This document shows positions 1 to 8,595 of a DNA stretch of 64,000 nt, piece by piece. Origin of the DNA: Acidobacteriota bacterium (GTDB taxonomy: Bacteria > Acidobacteriota > Thermoanaerobaculia > Multivoradales > JAGPDF01); contig JACTMI010000028.1 of NCBI GenBank assembly GCA_014584695.1, forward strand, positions 292,234 to 356,233, written 5' to 3'. Position 1 is the first letter of the stretch, and every line of letters begins with the position of its first letter. Below the pieces are notes generated by a model. The model saw only the letters and a program-made list of their open reading frames with translations. It was not told the DNA's origin and did no database searches. Made by a program: the position numbers and the translations under genes.

Positions 1-80
1 AAAGCCTCGAGCAAGGCGTCGCCGAGGCGCTCGAACAAGCCCGCGGCATTCTCGCCCTCCTCGCGGCACGAAGGCGTTAG
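1..80 (+). CDS. C-terminal fragment of an unidentified upstream gene (partial)
   Basis: Reading frame 3 is open from the window edge and ends with TAG at 78-80. It encodes about 25 residues, ending in ALEQARGILALLAARRR, an amphipathic alpha-helix-like tail with a basic end and natural-looking codon use. It stops 11 bases before the tRNA. The family cannot be identified from so short a piece. Frame 1 is also open here but reads as a low-complexity Ser/Arg string, so frame 3 is preferred. Confidence 0.45.
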   Translation, partial: SLEQGVAEALEQARGILALLAARRR

Positions 81-91
81 CAGCATCCGGT

Positions 92-168
92 CGGGACGTG
101 GCGCAGCCTGGTAGCGTACCTGAATGGGGTTCAGGGGGTCCCGGGTTCAAATCCCGGCGTCCCGACCA
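92..168 (+). tRNA. tRNA-Pro (anticodon GGG), CCA encoded
   Basis: A full cloverleaf can be drawn. The 7-bp acceptor stem CGGGACG (92-98) pairs with CGTCCCG (158-164), followed by discriminator A165 and an encoded CCA (166-168). The anticodon stem CCTGA/TCAGG encloses the loop ATGGGGT, which puts GGG at 126-128 and therefore reads proline CCC/CCU codons. The T-arm carries GGTTCAAAT. The first ATG of the longer open frame downstream lies inside this tRNA (124), so it cannot be the start of the next protein. Confidence 0.95.
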
Positions 169-195
169 CAGTTCACCCCTCTCCGTGACCGTCCG

Positions 196-903
196 ATGAA
201 CCCCTCGCCCGGCGTCGCCGTCATCACCGGGGCGGGCTCGGGAATCGGGCGCGAGATCGCCCGCAGCCTCGCTGGACGTGGGCACCGGCTCGCCCTGATC
301 GGGCGCCGGCGCGAGCCGCTCGAGGCGACGCTGGCCGCGGCAGGCGGACGGGGAGCGGTCTTTCCCGCGGACGTTCGCGAAGCCGCGCAGCTCGAGCGGA
401 TCGCCGCCGAGACCGAGGGTGCCCTCGGACCGGCGGACGTCCTGGTCCCCGCTGCCGGGATCGCGCATGTGGCTCCCTTCCTCGAGCAGCCCGCCGAGGA
501 CCTCAGGACCTCGCTCGAAGTCAATCTCGTCGGCGCCGCCAATCTCTTCCGGGCCTACCTGCCCGCCCTTCTCGGCCGCGGCATCGGAACGCTCCTGCCG
601 ATCCTGTCGGTTGCGGCGCGGCGGGGCTTTTCCGGCTGGACCTCGTACTGCGCCAGCAAGTGGGGGCTCCTCGGCCTGGTCGAGGCCCTGCGCGAGGAGA
701 TCCGGGGGACGGGTGTGCGCATCACTCTGCTAACGCCGGGCGCGACGGCGAGCCCGCTCTGGGACGGGGTCCCGGGCTCCTGGCAGCGCGACGCCATGAT
801 CCCGGTCGAGGAGCTCGGCCGCGCGGTCGTCTGGGCGCTCGAGGCGGATCCGCGCGTCGAGGTCGAGGAGATCCGGCTCCAGCCCGCGAAAGGGAATCTC
901 TGA
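196..903 (+). CDS. SDR family NAD(P)-dependent oxidoreductase
   Basis: A 235-residue classical short-chain dehydrogenase/reductase. The Rossmann glycine motif TGAGSGIG is at residues 11-18 and the catalytic YCASK is at 151-155, preceded by a serine in LSVAARR. The usual NNAG motif reads PAAG. The ATG at 196 is chosen because the only longer start lies within the tRNA. No strong ribosome binding site is visible. Substrate is unknown; classical SDRs of this size act on alcohols, ketones or acyl substrates with NAD(P)H. The stop codon overlaps the presumed start of the next gene, so the two are probably co-transcribed. Confidence 0.9.
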   Translation: MNPSPGVAVITGAGSGIGREIARSLAGRGHRLALIGRRREPLEATLAAAGGRGAVFPADVREAAQLERIAAETEGALGPADVLVPAAGIAHVAPFLEQPAEDLRTSLEVNLVGAANLFRAYLPALLGRGIGTLLPILSVAARRGFSGWTSYCASKWGLLGLVEALREEIRGTGVRITLLTPGATASPLWDGVPGSWQRDAMIPVEELGRAVVWALEADPRVEVEEIRLQPAKGNL

Positions 904-1631
904 CTCAGCCCGCTTCGGGTGGCCGCGGCGACCTGCTGCTGCTCGCGGCGACGCCGCTGCTGCCGCTGCTCACCGTGCTGCCGGCGGGTCGATGGTGGAT
1001 GCCCTTCGTCGCCCCACTCCTGCTTTGGCCGGGATTCGCGCGCGCCGTTCGGGCTCGCGACTACGGCCGCGCCTTCACGAGAGGGATCGCCTGGGCGGCG
1101 CTGCTCTCGCTGGGGGTCATTCTCTTCGTCCGCTGGTTCCCCGCGCTTGCCGCGGAGGGCATCGTCAACGGCGAGGCCTATCGGCGCGAGATGTTCTCCT
1201 GGATCGAGACGGGCGTCGGCCGCGAGGCCGACTGGCGGCAGTTTCTGCCCCAGCATCTCCTGCACCTCGGCGCCTTCGCGGCGCTGACCGCGGCGAGCGG
1301 GGGCTACCTGGGGCTCGTCCTGGGCGCCTTCCTGACCTCGTACATGAGCTATTTCGTGGCTTCCTTCGCCGCGGCGGCAGCGCAGCCGGTGACCGGTGCG
1401 ATCGTCGCCTGGGTGCCTTGGTCCGTCGTACGAGTCCTGGCGTTCGTCGCCCTCGGTACCGTGCTCGCGCGGCCAGTGCTCGTCGGTCACCTCGACCGGT
1501 TCGGCCGCCGCGAGAAGGTCTGGCTGGCCGCGGCCGGTGGCGGAATCCTCCTCGACTGGTGGCTGAAGGCAACGCTGGCGCCGGCCTACGGCGAGTTGCT
1601 GCGGCGGTGGCTGGCGCTCGGCGCGTCTTGA
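900..1631 (+). CDS. Hypothetical polytopic membrane protein, apparent CTG start
   Basis: About 243 residues with five or six hydrophobic segments, for example LLLLAATPLLPLLTVL, GIAWAALLSLGVILFV, GGYLGLVLGAFL, VVRVLAFVALGTVLA and WLAAAGGGILLDWWL. It also has a soluble loop around GREADWRQFLPQHLLHLG. I do not recognise the family. No ATG, GTG or TTG lies near the 5' end. The best candidate is CTG at 900-902, overlapping the TGA of the SDR gene as CTGA, with AAAGGGA just upstream. A GTG at 975 would remove most of the first membrane segment. It ends inside the palindrome that carries the ribH promoter. Confidence 0.65.
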   Translation: MTQPASGGRGDLLLLAATPLLPLLTVLPAGRWWMPFVAPLLLWPGFARAVRARDYGRAFTRGIAWAALLSLGVILFVRWFPALAAEGIVNGEAYRREMFSWIETGVGREADWRQFLPQHLLHLGAFAALTAASGGYLGLVLGAFLTSYMSYFVASFAAAAAQPVTGAIVAWVPWSVVRVLAFVALGTVLARPVLVGHLDRFGRREKVWLAAAGGGILLDWWLKATLAPAYGELLRRWLALGAS

Positions 1632-1643
1632 CGCGCCGAGCGC
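1614..1643. repeat. 30-nt perfect palindrome over the ribH -35 region
   Basis: GCGCTCGGCGCGTC (1614-1627) is exactly mirrored by GACGCGCCGAGCGC (1630-1643) around a TT centre. It covers the stop codon of the upstream membrane-protein gene (TGA 1629-1631) and the -35 hexamer of the ribH promoter. It could act as an operator or as a transcript hairpin ending the upstream unit. No T-tract follows, so an intrinsic terminator is not well supported. Confidence 0.7.
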
Positions 1644-1657
1644 GTCATCCCTATACT
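1628..1657 (+). promoter_or_regulatory. Sigma-70-type promoter of the ribH-nusB-leuS-lptE operon
   Basis: TTGACG (1628-1633) and TATACT (1652-1657) are separated by 18 bases, five of six consensus matches each. The predicted start site, about 1664, is 16 bases before the ribH ATG. The -35 box lies in the right half of a perfect palindrome. No FMN riboswitch-like leader fits in the short 5' UTR. Confidence 0.65.
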
Positions 1658-1679
1658 GCCCGCCGCTAAGGTCTTTGAG

Positions 1680-2156
1680 ATGAGTCATCTGCGCGCAAGT
1701 GAAGGGGACTGGAATGGGGCGGGCAGACGGTTCGGAATCGTCGCCTCGCGCTACAACTCCGAGGTGGTCGAGCGCCTGCTCGACGGTGCCGTCGCCGCCT
1801 TTCAGCGGCATGGGGTGACGCTGGAGGGAGTCGAAGTGCACCGGGTCCCCGGCGCTTGGGAGCTGCCGCAGGCCCTGGATGCCCTGGCTCGCCGTGGCGG
1901 CTGCGACGCCCTGGTCGCCCTGGGTGCGGTGATTCGCGGCGAAACGGCCCACTTCGAGTACGTCGCCGGGGAGTGCAGCCGCGGCTTGGCCGAAGTCGCG
2001 CGAGCGCATCGAGTGCCGGTGGCATTCGGAGTCCTGACCTGCGATAGCCTGGAACAGGCGTTGGCTCGCGCCGGCGGGGACGCGGGCAACAAGGGGGAAG
2101 AAGCGGCGCTCGCCGCGCTCGAAATGGCGAATCTGGTGGCCCGGCTCGCGGGATGA
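1680..2156 (+). CDS. ribH: 6,7-dimethyl-8-ribityllumazine synthase
   Basis: This enzyme condenses 5-amino-6-ribitylaminouracil with dihydroxybutanone phosphate in the penultimate step of riboflavin synthesis. The 158-residue protein has the family's FGIVASRYN near the N-terminus, VPGAWELP, the LGAVIRGETAHFEYV active-site segment with its histidine, and NKGEEAA near the C-terminus. An AAGG precedes the ATG by 8 bases. It is followed by nusB, a pairing (ribH-nusB) seen in many bacteria. Confidence 0.97.
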   Translation: MSHLRASEGDWNGAGRRFGIVASRYNSEVVERLLDGAVAAFQRHGVTLEGVEVHRVPGAWELPQALDALARRGGCDALVALGAVIRGETAHFEYVAGECSRGLAEVARAHRVPVAFGVLTCDSLEQALARAGGDAGNKGEEAALAALEMANLVARLAG

Positions 2157-2234
2157 CGAACCGCTGCGGCGTCCACTGAGCGGGTGCGCCGCGACCGCCC
2201 GGCAGCCGCAGGATCTTTGACTCGGAGACGACCG

Positions 2235-2720
2235 GTGGGGAAGCGGCGCTTGGCGCGCGAGATGGCGGTTCAGATGCTCTACCAGAGAGATCTCGCTCAG
2301 AGCTCCCTGGCCGAGATCTTGAGCAACTTCGATGTCGCGGATTTCCTCGCCGAGAGGTTGCCCGAGGAGGAAGCCGAGGCTCGCCTCGCCGCCCTGGTTC
2401 GCCTGCCGGAAGCGAAGGAGGCCTTCGACTATGCCCGACGGCTGGTCGAGGGCACGGTGGCGCGCTGCGACGAGATCGACGCCCTGCTGCGCGCGCAGGC
2501 CGACAACTGGCGGCTGGAGCGGATGCCTTCGGTCGATCGCAACGTTCTCCGGCTCGCCGTTTACGAGATGCTCGAGGAGACCGACGTGCCCAAGCTGGTG
2601 ATCCTCGACGAGGCCGTCGAGCTAGCGAAGCGGTTCGGCTCCGAACAGTCGAGCCGATTCGTCAACGGCCTGCTCGACGGCCTGCTCAAGACGCAGCACT
2701 TTCCGGGGAGCTTGCAGTGA
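2235..2720 (+). CDS. nusB: Transcription antitermination factor NusB
   Basis: NusB binds boxA RNA with S10 (NusE) in rRNA antitermination complexes. The 161-residue protein begins GKRRLAREMAVQMLYQRDL, matching the family N-terminus (basic patch, then A.Q.LY), and ends with the conserved block DEAVELAKRFGSEQSSRFVNGLLDGL. GTG at 2235 is chosen because GGAG lies 7 bases upstream and the result starts at the family's usual position. TTG 2217 and GTG 2184 are in-frame alternatives. Its stop overlaps the next start as GTGA. Confidence 0.93.
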   Translation: MGKRRLAREMAVQMLYQRDLAQSSLAEILSNFDVADFLAERLPEEEAEARLAALVRLPEAKEAFDYARRLVEGTVARCDEIDALLRAQADNWRLERMPSVDRNVLRLAVYEMLEETDVPKLVILDEAVELAKRFGSEQSSRFVNGLLDGLLKTQHFPGSLQ

Positions 2721-3766
2721 GGAGCGCGGACCGGAGCCGGCTGGCTGGTTGGGTGGTGGGGCTGTCGACTCTGGTCGCCACCTCCGCCGCCGCTGCCGCC
2801 ACGCCCGCCAGCATCGTCACCGGCGAGGACCGCGCGTTGCTGCTGCCGCCAGCGGGTGCCGAGGTCACCGCCTACGAGAACGCGGGCTACCGGCTCACGC
2901 TGGTGGAAGGGGCCGCACAGGTGACGGTGGATCTCTCACCTTTGGGCAGCAGCGCCCCCTTTCTGCCGCAGCGGCCGGACGGTGCCGAGGAGCCGATCGG
3001 CCGCCTGGCGCGGTCGCTGACCGTCGGCAGCCAAACCCAGCACGAGGCGGTAACGCGCGCCCTGGCGTGGATCGCGAGTCACGTGCGTTACGAGCTCGAC
3101 CGGGACGCGCCGCAGGACGCCGCGAGCGTGCTGGCCCGGCGCAGCGGCTACTGCACCGGCTTCGCGCGCTTGGCCGTTGCCGTGCTGGGGGCGGTCGGAA
3201 TCGAGGCACGCGAGGTGGCGGGCTACGTCGTCGGCGAGCTGCCCGGCAACGAACCGCGGCGCAGCGGCTTCCACCGCTGGATCGAAGTTCGCTACCCGGA
3301 TGTTGGCTGGGTGTTCAGCGACCCGTTGGCGACCCTTGGCTACGTGCCGGCGAGTTACCTTCGTCTGGCCTCTGACGAGCTGGCGAGCGATACACCGGGA
3401 CCCGGCTTGCTGCTGGGGCGCGCGGATCGCACGGCGGCGGTCGACGTCGCCCCGGTTCTCGGCGGCAGTGGCCTGCGGATGCGTCCGAACCGGCCGGATC
3501 GCAGGACCGCGGCGGCCTTGATGATCGAGCTCGAGTCCGGACGCGACGGCGAGGCCGTGCTCGAGGGGGGAGGACACCTCCGGCGACTGCCCCTGCCGGG
3601 CGGCACCGGGACGTTTCTCGGCCTCGAGCCGGGGAGCTACCGTCTGCGGGTGAGCGAGGGGGGGCGGGTGGCGGCCTGGAAGGAGATCACCTTCCGGGAT
3701 CGGGTCTTCGCGGAGATGAGGATCCCGGAGATCCGAGCCCCGGAATCCAGCGGGGCGGTGCGATGA
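2717..3766 (+). CDS. Exported transglutaminase-like domain protein
   Basis: A 349-residue protein with a signal-peptide-like N-terminus (basic start, [20 protein letters not shown]), so probably periplasmic. A transglutaminase-like core carries a complete triad: Cys146 in [12 protein letters not shown], His186 in GFHRWIEV and Asp202 in VFSDP. A beta-rich tail follows (residues ~250-340). Bacterial members act as peptidases or amidases or as maturation factors; the substrate here is unknown. GTG 2717 is preceded by GGGGAG and overlaps the nusB stop. The 3' end overlaps leuS as ATGA. Confidence 0.85.
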   Translation: MRSADRSRLAGWVVGLSTLVATSAAAAATPASIVTGEDRALLLPPAGAEVTAYENAGYRLTLVEGAAQVTVDLSPLGSSAPFLPQRPDGAEEPIGRLARSLTVGSQTQHEAVTRALAWIASHVRYELDRDAPQDAASVLARRSGYCTGFARLAVAVLGAVGIEAREVAGYVVGELPGNEPRRSGFHRWIEVRYPDVGWVFSDPLATLGYVPASYLRLASDELASDTPGPGLLLGRADRTAAVDVAPVLGGSGLRMRPNRPDRRTAAALMIELESGRDGEAVLEGGGHLRRLPLPGGTGTFLGLEPGSYRLRVSEGGRVAAWKEITFRDRVFAEMRIPEIRAPESSGAVR

Positions 3767-6240
3767 ACGGGTACGACCCGAAGGCGATCGAGCCCAAGTG
3801 GCAGGAGCGCTGGGACAGACAGCGCGCGGCGGAAGTCGATCTCCGCAACGACAAGAACAAGTACTACATGCTGATGATGTTCCCGTACCCCTCCGGCGAT
3901 CGGCTGCACGTCGGGCACGGACGCAACTACATCCTCGGCGACGCGCTCTACCGGTATCTGCGCATGCGGGGGCGGCGGGCGCTCAACCCCATGGGCTGGG
4001 ATGCCTTCGGTTTGCCCGCCGAAAACGCCGCGATTCAGCGCGGCGTTCATCCGCGGGACTGGACCCTCGACAACATCCGAGTGATGAAGACCCAGTTCCG
4101 GCGCTGGGGCATCCTGTACGACTGGTCGAAGGAGATCACTTCCTGCTTGCCGGAGTACTACCGCTGGAACCAGTGGCTCTTCCTCCGCATGCTCGAGCAG
4201 GGGCTGGCATACAAGAAGAAGGCGCCGGTCAACTGGTGCCCCAACGACCGCACCGTGCTGGCCAACGAGCAGGTTCTGGAGGGGCGGTGCGAGCGGTGCG
4301 GCGCCGCGGTCGAGCAGCGCGACCTCGAGCAGTGGTTTCTGCGCATCACCTCGTATGCGGACCGGCTGCTCGCGGGCCTCGATGATCTCCCCGGCTGGCC
4401 GGAGAAGGTCAAGGTGATGCAGCGCAACTGGATCGGCCGCTCCGAAGGTGCCGAGATCGACTTCGCGATCGTCGGGGCGGAGGGGCCCTTGACCGTCTTC
4501 ACCACCCGCCCGGACACGGTCCACGGCGCGACGTTCCTGGTGCTAGCTCCCGAGCATCCGCGAGTGGTGGAGCTGCTGGCCACGCATCCCGAGCGGGCGA
4601 GCATCGAGGCCTGGGTCGACCGGATCCGCAGCACTCCCAGGATCGAGCGGGAGGGCGAGGGAACGCCGAAGGAGGGGCGCGACACCGGCGCTCGCGCCCT
4701 CAACCCGGCGACCGGCGAGGAGATCCCGATCTGGATCGCCAACTACGTCCTGCCCGATTACGGCTCGGGGGCGATCATGGCGGTGCCGGCCCACGACGGA
4801 AGGGACCTCGCCTTCGCCCGCCAGGAGGGTTTGCCGGTCCGCCTCGTCTACCACCCGGAGGGGCGCGACGGCGAGGCGACCGCACTGGCGGAGCCGATCC
4901 TCGGCGAAGGGGTGATCCGCGGCTGCGGCGACTTCGACGGCGCGACGGACGGACCCGAGACCATCCGCAGGTTCATCGCCTGGCTGGAGGAGCGGGGGAG
5001 CGGTCGTGGCAAGGTGACCTACCGATTGCGCGACTGGCTGATCTCGCGGCAGCGGTACTGGGGCACGCCGATCCCGGTGGTCTATTGTGAGAGCTGCGGC
5101 ATTCAGTCCGTGGCCGCCACCGAACTCCCCGTCGAGCTCCCCTACGACGTCGAGCTCTCCGGGCGCGAGGGCAACCCGCTGTCGCGCGCGTCGGCGTTCG
5201 TGGCCGCCCGCTGTCCGCGCTGCGGCGGGGAAGCGCGGCGGGAGACCGACACGATGGACACCTTCGTCGACAGCTCCTGGTACTACCTCCGGTACCTGTC
5301 GCCGAAGGATGGCGGTCGCGTCTTCGATTCGCAACTCGCGAACCGTTGGGCGCCCGTCGACCAGTACATCGGCGGTATCGAGCACGCGATCCTCCACCTC
5401 CTCTACGCGCGTTTCGTCTGTCGGGTGCTCCACGACTTCGGACTGGTCGAATTCGAGGAACCGTTCGCGAACCTCTTCAATCAGGGCATGATCACCCGCT
5501 TCTCGGAGAAGACCGGCCGGATCGAAAAGATGTCCAAGTCGCGCGGCAACACGGTGTCGCCCGATGCGCTGATCGAGGAGATGGGCGCCGACACCGAGCG
5601 CGTTTACACCCTGTTCCTCGGTCCTCCCGAGGACGAGGTCGAATGGAACGACGAAGCAGTTTCGGGCGCCCACCGCTTTCTGCAGCGGCTGTGGCGGGTG
5701 GCGGAGCGCGTTGGTTCGGCGCCCCCCACGGCACCCGCCGACGCCGCGCTCGAACGCCTGCGCCACGCGACCATCCAGCGGGTGACCCGAGACTTCGAGC
5801 GCTTCAAGTTCAATACCGTGGTCGCTGCCTTGATGGAGCTGCTCAACGCGCTGACCCGCGCGGTGGAGGAGAAGACCGCATCGCGTCTCTGCTGCGAGGC
5901 GACGCTCGACACGCTCGTACAGCTGCTGCACCCGATCGCCCCCCACCTGACCGAGGAGCTCTGGGAGCGGCGCGGGCACGTCGAGAGCCTGCTGGACAGC
6001 GACTGGCCGGTGGCCGACGAGGCCAAATTGAAGCGGGATCGCCTGACTCTCGTGATTCAGGTGGACGGCAAGCTGCGGGACCGGATCGAAGTCGATGCCG
6101 CCTGGGGAGAGCGGGAGGTCCGCGCCGCGGCACTCGGGAGCGTCAAGGTGCGCGAGCACTTGGGCGGACGTGAGGTCGCGAAGGCCGTGCTGGTCCCCGG
6201 CAGGCTCATGAACCTGGTCACGCGCAGGGAGGTCTCCTGA
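3763..6240 (+). CDS. leuS: Leucyl-tRNA synthetase
   Basis: A class I aminoacyl-tRNA synthetase of 825 residues, a normal length for bacterial LeuRS. It has the HIGH-equivalent HVGHG (49-53), the CP1 editing insertion including the [12 protein letters not shown] segment, a Cys-pair zinc region (CESCGIQ and CPRCGGE), the KMSKS loop at 589-593 and an anticodon-binding C-terminal domain. It charges tRNA-Leu, one of which, tRNA-Leu(CAA), is encoded at 43.7 kb. Start overlaps the previous stop (ATGA) and the stop overlaps lptE (TGATG). Confidence 0.98.
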   Translation: MNGYDPKAIEPKWQERWDRQRAAEVDLRNDKNKYYMLMMFPYPSGDRLHVGHGRNYILGDALYRYLRMRGRRALNPMGWDAFGLPAENAAIQRGVHPRDWTLDNIRVMKTQFRRWGILYDWSKEITSCLPEYYRWNQWLFLRMLEQGLAYKKKAPVNWCPNDRTVLANEQVLEGRCERCGAAVEQRDLEQWFLRITSYADRLLAGLDDLPGWPEKVKVMQRNWIGRSEGAEIDFAIVGAEGPLTVFTTRPDTVHGATFLVLAPEHPRVVELLATHPERASIEAWVDRIRSTPRIEREGEGTPKEGRDTGARALNPATGEEIPIWIANYVLPDYGSGAIMAVPAHDGRDLAFARQEGLPVRLVYHPEGRDGEATALAEPILGEGVIRGCGDFDGATDGPETIRRFIAWLEERGSGRGKVTYRLRDWLISRQRYWGTPIPVVYCESCGIQSVAATELPVELPYDVELSGREGNPLSRASAFVAARCPRCGGEARRETDTMDTFVDSSWYYLRYLSPKDGGRVFDSQLANRWAPVDQYIGGIEHAILHLLYARFVCRVLHDFGLVEFEEPFANLFNQGMITRFSEKTGRIEKMSKSRGNTVSPDALIEEMGADTERVYTLFLGPPEDEVEWNDEAVSGAHRFLQRLWRVAERVGSAPPTAPADAALERLRHATIQRVTRDFERFKFNTVVAALMELLNALTRAVEEKTASRLCCEATLDTLVQLLHPIAPHLTEELWERRGHVESLLDSDWPVADEAKLKRDRLTLVIQVDGKLRDRIEVDAAWGEREVRAAALGSVKVREHLGGREVAKAVLVPGRLMNLVTRREVS

Positions 6241-6776
6241 TGGGCTCGTCAGCCCGGTTCAGATCGCTGGCACCGTTGGTCGCCGGCTTGCTCGTCGCGA
6301 CCCTCACCGGCTGCGGCTACACCCTGGTCGGCCGAGCGAGCAACATCCCTGACGACGTGCGGCGGGTCTACTTGAGAGCCTTCGAAAACAACACCGCCCG
6401 CGTGCAGGTCGATCAGATCCTGACGCGCGCTCTGGCGGACGAGCTGGTCACGCGTCAGCGCTTCCAGTTGCTCTCCGCCCCGGAGGGAGCCGACGCCGAA
6501 ATCTCTGGCGCGGTGCTGTCGTTTCTGGTCAACCCGGTGTCGTTCGATGCGGAAGGCAGGGCGACGGAGTACGAGATCTCGGTCGAAGCCAAGATCGCTT
6601 TCCGTCGCCTGGGCGCGGAAGCCGTGCTGTGGGAGAACGACCGCTACGTCTTCCGCGACAGCTATCCGCTCGAAGCGAGCGAGCTCGGCTACCAGGACCG
6701 CGAGACGCCGGCGATCGAGGCCACGGCGAAGAAATTCGCCGAGACCGTGATCACCGACCTGCTGGAAGGATTCTGA
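6240..6776 (+). CDS. lptE: LPS-assembly lipoprotein LptE
   Basis: A 178-residue outer-membrane lipoprotein precursor. A hydrophobic signal ends in the lipobox LTGC, followed by GYTLVG, the typical LptE N-terminus. It then has the family's YLRAFENNT and ITRALADELVTRQRF-like segments. LptE plugs the LptD barrel and helps insert LPS. The leuS-lptE order is common in diderm genomes. LptD is not in this window. It ends 6 bases from the convergent rpsT stop. Confidence 0.88.
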   Translation: MGSSARFRSLAPLVAGLLVATLTGCGYTLVGRASNIPDDVRRVYLRAFENNTARVQVDQILTRALADELVTRQRFQLLSAPEGADAEISGAVLSFLVNPVSFDAEGRATEYEISVEAKIAFRRLGAEAVLWENDRYVFRDSYPLEASELGYQDRETPAIEATAKKFAETVITDLLEGF

Positions 6777-6782
6777 GGGCGC

Positions 6783-7055
6783 TCAGGCGTTGGCGCCGGC
6801 CTTGCGGGCGGCGGCCACCAGGCGGGACTTCGTGCGTGCCGCGGCGTTCTTGTGCACGACACCCTTCTGCGCCGTGGCGTCGACGGCCGAGATCGTGCCC
6901 GGGAGCAGCGTCTCGACCAGGGGTGCGTCGCCAGCCGCAGCGGCGTTGCGGAGCCGCTTGACGGCGGTACGCATCCGCGAACGGAGGGCGCGGTTGCGGT
7001 CGCGCTGGAGGATCGACTTCTCGGCGCGCTTCTTCGCCGACTTGGTATTGGCCAT
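6783..7055 (-). CDS. rpsT: 30S ribosomal protein S20
   Basis: A 90-residue basic primary 16S-rRNA-binding protein. It starts MANTKSAKKRAEKS, contains the conserved RNRALRSRMRTAVKRL and ends with a KGVVHKNAAARTKSRL helix, all diagnostic for S20. AGGAAG precedes the start. It has its own strong promoter overlapping the 3' end of cpoB. Its leader contains a small AGCCC/GGGCT stem. Confidence 0.97.
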   Translation of the reverse strand: MANTKSAKKRAEKSILQRDRNRALRSRMRTAVKRLRNAAAAGDAPLVETLLPGTISAVDATAQKGVVHKNAAARTKSRLVAAARKAGANA

Positions 7056-7100
7056 GTTGCTTCCTCGGAGCCCAGATCTCGGGCTTCGCCTGAACCAACC

Positions 7101-7129
7101 ATTCTACCTGCGTCGGACGCTCGAATCAA
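7101..7129 (-). promoter_or_regulatory. Sigma-70-type promoter of rpsT
   Basis: On the - strand TTGATT (7129-7124) and TAGAAT (7106-7101) are separated by exactly 17 bases. The predicted start is about 40 bases upstream of the rpsT ATG. The element overlaps the last codons and stop of cpoB, so rpsT can be expressed independently of the tol operon. Confidence 0.65.
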
Positions 7130-7910
7130 CGCCCAGGCCCTGGAGGCGCTGGCGGGCGAGATTGGCCTCGTCCGAGGAAGGGAAGTTCTTGACCACCCGC
7201 TCGAGCTGAGCGATGCCGTCACGTCGCTGCCCCAGCTCGAGCTGCGCGTAGCCCTTCTTGAGCAGAGCGCTCGCCGTCTTGTCGCTGCGTGGGTACTTCG
7301 ACAGCACTTCGTCGTACTGCTGGATGGCTTCGCCGTACTTTTGCTGGCGGTAGAAGCACTCCCCGATCCAGTAGGCGGCGTTGTCGGCCAGGTCGGTATC
7401 CGGGAAGGACTCCAGGTATTGCCGGAATCCGAGCAGGGCCAGGTCGTAGCTGCCGCGCAGATAATCCGAGTAGGCGGTCTGATAGAGCGTCTCGGGGTCG
7501 GCCGGCGCGGCGCCCCCGCCCGGGAGTAACGGTCCCGCGACGGAAGGCGCCGTGGCGCTGCGGACAGCCTTGAGGTCTTGGCTGGTCGAGGCGATCTGTT
7601 GCGAGACCTGCGAGAGCCGATAGTTCGTCTCGTCCAACTTGCCTTGCAGCTCGCCGATCTGGGTGCTGAGCGCTCCCAGGTCGAGCCGCATGTCGGCCTC
7701 CGTCTTGAGCAGCGCGTCCGTCTGGCGCTGGATCACCGCTTGGAGCTCGGCGACCTCCTGCTTGCTCGAGCCCTGCATCTGGAGCTGCAGCACCTGCCGC
7801 TGCAGCTCGGCGAGCTGTGCCCGCAGCCCGTCGATATCGGAGCTCGAGACACAGCCCGCGCAGGGCAACCAGAGCGCGGTGAGCAGGGCCAGGCGCGAGC
7901 GGGACCGCAT
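7104..7910 (-). CDS. cpoB: Tol-Pal system protein CpoB/YbgF-like
   Basis: A 268-residue exported protein with a signal sequence ending in LPCAGC, so possibly a lipoprotein although the lipobox is imperfect. A heptad-rich coiled coil follows (residues ~25-110, GLRAQLAELQRQVLQLQ) and then TPR-type repeats in the C-terminal half (YQTAYSDYLRGSYDLALLGF and similar). CpoB couples outer-membrane constriction with peptidoglycan synthesis at division. It is the last tol gene, 10 bases after pal, the usual order. Confidence 0.9.
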   Translation of the reverse strand: MRSRSRLALLTALWLPCAGCVSSSDIDGLRAQLAELQRQVLQLQMQGSSKQEVAELQAVIQRQTDALLKTEADMRLDLGALSTQIGELQGKLDETNYRLSQVSQQIASTSQDLKAVRSATAPSVAGPLLPGGGAAPADPETLYQTAYSDYLRGSYDLALLGFRQYLESFPDTDLADNAAYWIGECFYRQQKYGEAIQQYDEVLSKYPRSDKTASALLKKGYAQLELGQRRDGIAQLERVVKNFPSSDEANLARQRLQGLGVDSSVRRR

Positions 7911-7920
7911 GATCCGCGGA

Positions 7921-8499
7921 TCAGCCGACGTTGGTCCGGCCGGTGATCATGAAATGCGCCCGGCGGTTGAGGGCCCAGCAGCTCTCGTCCGACGTCCGGC
8001 ACTGCGGGCGCTCCTCGCCGTAGCTGATCGTCCGCAGCCGAATGGCCGAGACGCCCAGGGAGACGATGTAGTCCTTGGCCGCGGAGGCGCGGCGCTCGCC
8101 GAGCGCGAGGTTGTACTCGTTGGTGCCGCGCTCGTCGCAGTGGCCCTCGATCGCGAGCTGGAACTCGGGGTGCGAGCGGAGGAATTCGGCATTGCGGGCG
8201 AGCCGCGCTCTAGCCTGCTCGGTCAGATCGGCGCGGTCGAAGTCGAAGTAGACGTCGCCGAGCAGCCCCTGCTCGTAGGCGTGCCGGTTCGCGGCCTCGA
8301 GGTCCCCCGAGAGCGGGTCGGGGCGCTGGTCGGCGACCTCGGGACTCGGGCGGGGATCCACGTCCGTGGCCGGCTGGGCGGGCGTGGTCATGGTGCTACC
8401 GCTCAGGTCCGGTTGCGGCGGCGGGGTCTTCTTCGCGCAGGCTCCGACAGAGATCGTCAAGGCGGCGGCGGCGATCCAGACGAACGGATGACGGTTCAT
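7921..8499 (-). CDS. pal: Peptidoglycan-associated lipoprotein Pal
   Basis: A 192-residue outer-membrane lipoprotein. The signal ends at Cys in ISVGAC, a Pro/Asp-rich linker follows, and an OmpA-like peptidoglycan-binding domain contains VYFDFDRADL, IEGHCDERGTNEYN and LGERRA. These include the residues that bind meso-diaminopimelate. The ATG at 8499 is chosen because AGGAG lies 6 bases upstream and the signal peptide follows at once; the longer frame adds a non-signal leader. Confidence 0.97.
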   Translation of the reverse strand: MNRHPFVWIAAAALTISVGACAKKTPPPQPDLSGSTMTTPAQPATDVDPRPSPEVADQRPDPLSGDLEAANRHAYEQGLLGDVYFDFDRADLTEQARARLARNAEFLRSHPEFQLAIEGHCDERGTNEYNLALGERRASAAKDYIVSLGVSAIRLRTISYGEERPQCRTSDESCWALNRRAHFMITGRTNVG

Positions 8500-8595
8500 C
8501 GAAGTCTCCTTGGACGTGGTGGGCCGGGTGCGGATGCCCGAGCTTGCATGGGAATGTAGCAAACTCCGTGCACGCCCACAACCGCGGGCGCCAGC

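Noticed and set aside
124..195. Extension of the first SDR to ATG 124
   Set aside because: That start is inside the tRNA-Pro gene and the added residues do not fit an SDR.
1658..1679. FMN riboswitch before ribH
   Set aside because: The predicted leader is about 16 bases, far too short.
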